From the NCBI RefSeq assembly GCF_001625305.1, contig NW_017802780.1, forward strand, positions 623,557 to 687,556: a stretch of DNA of 64,000 bases, given 5' to 3'. This DNA comes from Branchiostoma belcheri (lineage: Eukaryota > Chordata > Leptocardii > Amphioxiformes > Branchiostomatidae). Within the stretch, counting starts at the first letter, position 1, and every line of letters starts with the position of its first letter. A model generated the notes under the pieces. It did not search any database. It was not told the origin of the DNA and saw only the letters and a program-made list of their open reading frames with translations. The translations under genes and the position numbers were made by a program. This document shows, in pieces, positions 60,908 to 64,000 of this stretch.

Positions 60908-61559
60908 GTACTGCGAACATTTTTGTTTTGCATTCTAGTTCAGAAAATATTTCTTAAATAACTCTTCTCTCTTGCTAATTTCTTTAAATTTCAGTTGCTC
61001 AAACCCATGTTAATCTTCCTATTCCTAGCTGATCTTCAGATTGGTTATAACTATCGTGTTGTATGAACTTCAAATGTCTCTCTCCTTGGTGCTAATTGTT
61101 GTTGAGTACTACACTATCAACTTATAACTGTTTCCTTAATGCAAATTTGCCACCGCTATCTCTAGCTGATGATCTCACCTCACATATCTTTAATTAGTGA
61201 ATTATTTGCCAACATCACTGATTCCAACCCACCAGGAACGACGAATGTTGATGATGATGATGATGAGCGATTCCTCTTTCTAATGACTTTAACTTTCGTA
61301 TTGATCATTGCACACTACCTGGCTAATAATTAAAAAGTCGGTACATTTTCGCGATTTCTTTGCATGGCAGCACGTTGGTAGAAGGTCTGCGCCTGTGCAA
61401 AATCAAACGGGACCAGCATAGCACTTCCACATGGCATCTCCCATTACAACTTCCATGTTGATACTTTGAGGCTTCATTTACTAACACTGCAGCTTAGTTG
61501 ATCTTAGTCTTTTTCTGCTTTGAAAGAATGTTTAAACAAAACAAAACAAAACACACGTA
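60908..61559. other. Intron, nothing recognised
   Basis: Intron sequence with a short (GAT)n run near 61250. Nothing else was identified. Confidence 0.4.
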
Positions 61560-61760
61560 AATAATTTCATCAGGTTGGTAAACGAATGGATAGCAAAGTT
61601 CTTTGATCACAACCATTTTTTTTCGAGCCGACGTTTCGATGAATTACTGGTTTGACGTGCCCTGACACTAGCTGTTACTTGGGGCATAGTGCACTAAATG
61701 TGTTACATGGTTCACTGTGGCTCGTAAAAATGGTTGTTATCAAAGAACCCAGCTATTCAA
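61560..61760. mobile_element. Hairpin element, short copy of the 55217 family
   Basis: It contains catcaggttggtaaacgaat, gagccgacgtttcgatgaa and a self-complementary centre (tttgatcacaaccat versus atggttgttatcaaag). It ends about 40 bases before exon 53. Confidence 0.65.
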
Positions 61761-61797
61761 AACAAAACAGCATGTGAATTTTTGTCATGAATCACAG

Positions 61798-61991
61798 ATA
61801 CAATATCGAGGACCTGACAGCTCAGAAAGCGTTTGGCCTGAGTCTGTCCCTCGATGCCAGAGTAGATTCCCCTGTGACGAGTCTGTTAGGCAAGTTTGTC
61901 CGTCGATCTGCCGAGGATCACGTCCATTTCCCACTATTGGTCGGGTCTACTGTACTCAGACCTATTATTACTTCAGGGTTTACACTTCCAG
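61798..61991 (+). CDS. Exon 53: module 10, B segment without cysteines
   Basis: The acceptor is aatcacag and the donor is gtgggt. After Y-N-I-E-D the strand pattern and the final F-T-L-P-G are kept, but C6, C7 and C8 are all missing. It starts with one base (phase 2 junction) and ends in phase 1. Confidence 0.8.
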
Positions 61992-62666
61992 GTGGGTTCA
62001 ACACATTTCTTTCTATATGGAATCATTCAATTTTTAATGGACACGGGCTAATGGAAAATAGTAAACCAAGGCTGACATAACGTAATTAGCTATCGGCTGG
62101 CTCGGATCTGGGATATAGTAAATCCAAGGCCTTGCAATCTTAAGACATATTTTACTAGGACAATCGACCGTGACTCATTTAAATCGAGGGCGAAAAGTAG
62201 TGCATGTTACAGTGAGATGTCTGTGAGATTTCAAACTCTATCAAGTTGTTTGAGTAACTGTTTATTTCAATTCAATTGTAACAAGACAATACATTGGCAA
62301 CCCAGGCAGCATGGCTGATTTGGGGTGCCAAAAGATACAAAATTTAAACATACACAATATAACATGCTAATACAGCAAGCTAACAAGTACGACATTAAAT
62401 TATTTGAGTAACTTCATTGAGTAACTATTGTCTTCCAACTTAACACCACACTCTGCATGCACATGACTACGACTGGTTACATGGGGTCATGCAATCTGTT
62501 ACATTAGCTTTTGGACACTAACATATTTATTTTTGTTTTGTTGTTTAAAATTCAATACATCATAAAAAATATGATCTTGTCATTGCTGTTGACAAGCTTT
62601 TCTCTATTATGTGCTTAATAGAGTTTAAGAAAAAAATGTTCAAAGAACTGATGTTTCCTTCTTCAG
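61992..62666. other. Intron, nothing recognised
   Basis: AT-rich intron sequence with no recognised element. Confidence 0.4.
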
Positions 62667-62929
62667 GGAATGGTACCATAGTTGGCTTTAGTGAATTCCT
62701 TGGAAATATGGCAGTTGGTGCCATGGACGTGACAGTCGAGGCGCTGTTCCGCTCACTCGAGATCTCTGAGCTATTTTTGAGTGAGCCGTGTGCAGACGTA
62801 GTTAACAAAGAAGTTCCTGAAACATGCTCGAACCAAAACGAAACCCTGCCAAACACACCTGGGCTTCTCACCTGTGATTATACTGAAGACTGCAGTGGGA
62901 TAGAATGTTGCATGGTCGTAGACTTCAAG
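62667..62929 (+). CDS. Exon 54: module 11, H segment fused to C (first half)
   Basis: The acceptor is tcttcag and the donor is gtatta. It encodes G-T-I-V-G-F-S-E-F-L-G, helix L-F-R-S-L-E-I-S-E-L-F, E-P-C (H cysteine), E-T-C (C0), L-T-C (C1), D-C-S-G (C2) and E-C-C (C3, C4). It ends in phase 0. Confidence 0.9.
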
Positions 62930-63284
62930 GTATTACTCATTTATCAGTTTTTATTGTTTGTAGGAAAAATATTGATAAATAATAGAAATTATGACTAAAA
63001 ACTAATTATTTCTCAGTTTTACGTCTAAATGTTTTGAGTTAATGTTGTAGGAACTAAGATAGTTATGTTTTGCAATGAACACTCTGAGAGGTATAAAGCA
63101 GACTGTGCACCTTTTTGTTCTTACATTGTATGATACACATATTGAAGATCTTTCGCATGTCCTAGCATAATATGGGATTTATAAGTATATACAGCATTTT
63201 TGATAAGCCTTTTCTTAGGTTATGTCTCTTAGATGATTTGCTGGTCCAAATGCCCCCTTTTCATCTAATAACTGCCATTTTTAG
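62930..63284. other. Intron, nothing recognised
   Basis: AT-rich intron sequence with no recognised element. Confidence 0.4.
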
Positions 63285-63439
63285 ATCGTTACCAGGACTT
63301 TCAAGCTTTGGTTTAAAGTGGACACCAGTGTGTATAGCCTGTCATTAGGATTCGGCAGTGTCACCTGGACTCCCAGCATCTTCACTTTCCCCTGGGGACT
63401 ACAGCAGTCTCAAACTGTAGGCGATGTGTTGAAAATCAG
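63285..63439 (+). CDS. Exon 55: module 11, C segment (second half)
   Basis: The acceptor is catttttag and the donor is gtgggc. C5 is absent (D-T-S-V-Y). It contains T-F-P-W-G and ends in phase 2 at L-K-I-R. Confidence 0.9.
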
Positions 63440-63604
63440 GTGGGCGACTAATCAGTTTTAGTTCTATGGCCGGCTTTGCGGAAGAGTACATGTTTGATAA
63501 CACAATACTTAAGTCAGTTTATAGCGTAAGATTTACAAATTTTGATTTTCCAGACTTGGTTGTTAGTGCTACTGGATGGCACCGACCTATTGTTGTTTTT
63601 TTAG

Positions 63605-63753
63605 ATACGCTGTGGATAAGATTGGTATCGAGTACAAGACTAACCTTGAAGTGGACGTCAATATTGAAGGGAGATATCTAAGCATCCCCATATTAAATGG
63701 GCACATGTTCCAGGAACCTACACTAGACTTGAGCAAACCATTCTCCTTGCCAG
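63605..63753 (+). CDS. Exon 56: module 11, B segment without cysteines (last exon in window)
   Basis: The acceptor is tttttttag and the donor is gtacga. It reads Y-A-V-D-K-I-G, keeps the P-I-L and F-S-L-P-G landmarks and lacks C6-C8. It ends in phase 1, so the gene continues beyond the window. Confidence 0.9.
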
Positions 63754-64000
63754 GTACGAATAAGCTTTTTTAATTGTTTTAATCGTTGTCACCAAATAAA
63801 TATACTAAACACATAGCAATACAGGTCCTTCACCCTGGGCGGTTTTTCCTATTCCCTTACCTTGGACCATATTCCCTGGCCCTGCTGGTGTCCGTTTTTT
63901 TTTCTTTTTTTTTTACAAAAAACAAGATGTGTATTACATTAGACGTTTTATTTTGTTTTATACGTTTTATTTTGATAAGTGGTGCTGGCCATATAAACTA

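Larger units (their letters stand above)
10644..63753 (+). other. Large mosaic gene: lipid-transfer-like N part, M23/LECT2-like domain, 11 repeated H-C-B modules (partial)
   Basis: This is the gene span; exons are listed separately. Fifty-six exons (9,200 nt, ~3,066 codons) join with compatible phase at all 55 junctions. Domains in order are: a helical region like vitellogenin-type lipid transfer proteins (exons 1-7, with R-T-K-R in exon 6), an unassigned helical region (8-13), an M23/LECT2-like domain (14-16), an R-R-K-K-R site (17), then 11 modules (18-56). The Cys-rich modules and convertase sites suggest a secreted protein. The signal peptide and both ends lie outside the window or were not found. 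The family name is unknown to me and the function is not established. Confidence 0.85.

Noticed and set aside
594..63000. Many 60-100 residue minus-strand frames
   Set aside because: They overlap exons, repeats or AT-rich intron. They lack coding character and consistent splice signals.
10644..63753. Reading the modules as a cluster of separate tandem genes
   Set aside because: No start codons, stops or polyadenylation sites separate them, and phases agree across every module boundary.

Overview
The window is animal nuclear DNA: AT-rich, intron-rich, with short exons (about 50-260 bp) bounded by GT/AG signals and introns full of small transposon remnants. The repeat style (tRNA-derived SINEs, L2/CR1-like LINE tails, TTAA-flanked piggyBac-like MITEs, and fragments of the 'ataactcaagaac' dispersed repeat) suggests a marine invertebrate, most likely an amphioxus (Branchiostoma). 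That assignment is inference; I could not search.

Layout. At 113-328 lies one plausible exon of unknown identity. From about 565 to 10097 there is a degenerate tandem array of a ~2.2 kb unit, followed by a (TGAA)n microsatellite. From 10644 to 63753 (and beyond the right edge) a single + strand gene fills the window. I trace 56 coding exons, 9,200 nt or about 3,066 codons. The reading phase is compatible at all 55 junctions and there is no internal stop. Both ends are missing: the first exon starts inside a codon and the last ends with one base of an open codon. No credible minus-strand gene was seen.

The protein is a mosaic. Exons 1-7 resemble the helical region of large lipid transfer proteins (vitellogenin / apolipophorin / MTP type) and contain an R-T-K-R convertase-type site. 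Exons 8-13 are mostly helical and unassigned. Exons 14-16 form an M23/LECT2-like domain in which one metal-binding His is Arg. Exon 17 carries R-R-K-K-R. Exons 18-56 encode 11 copies of a module with three parts: H (helical, one Cys), C (Cys-rich, ending near a W-G) and B (beta-like, three Cys, ending near L-P-G). Modules 1 and 2 have an extra SAP-like exon between H and C. Across the 11 modules cysteines are lost only in pairs, which gives a full predicted disulfide map. Intron positions differ between modules and divide them into subgroups.

The introns hold two inverted copies of a ~970 bp piggyBac-like MITE, a 745 bp near-perfect foldback element with target duplication, a 4.2 kb foldback element with ~1 kb arms, several LINE 3' ends, two SINEs, smaller hairpin elements and two 20-N assembly gaps. 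Each gap is flanked by a direct duplication that looks like an unmerged overlap or haplotype join.
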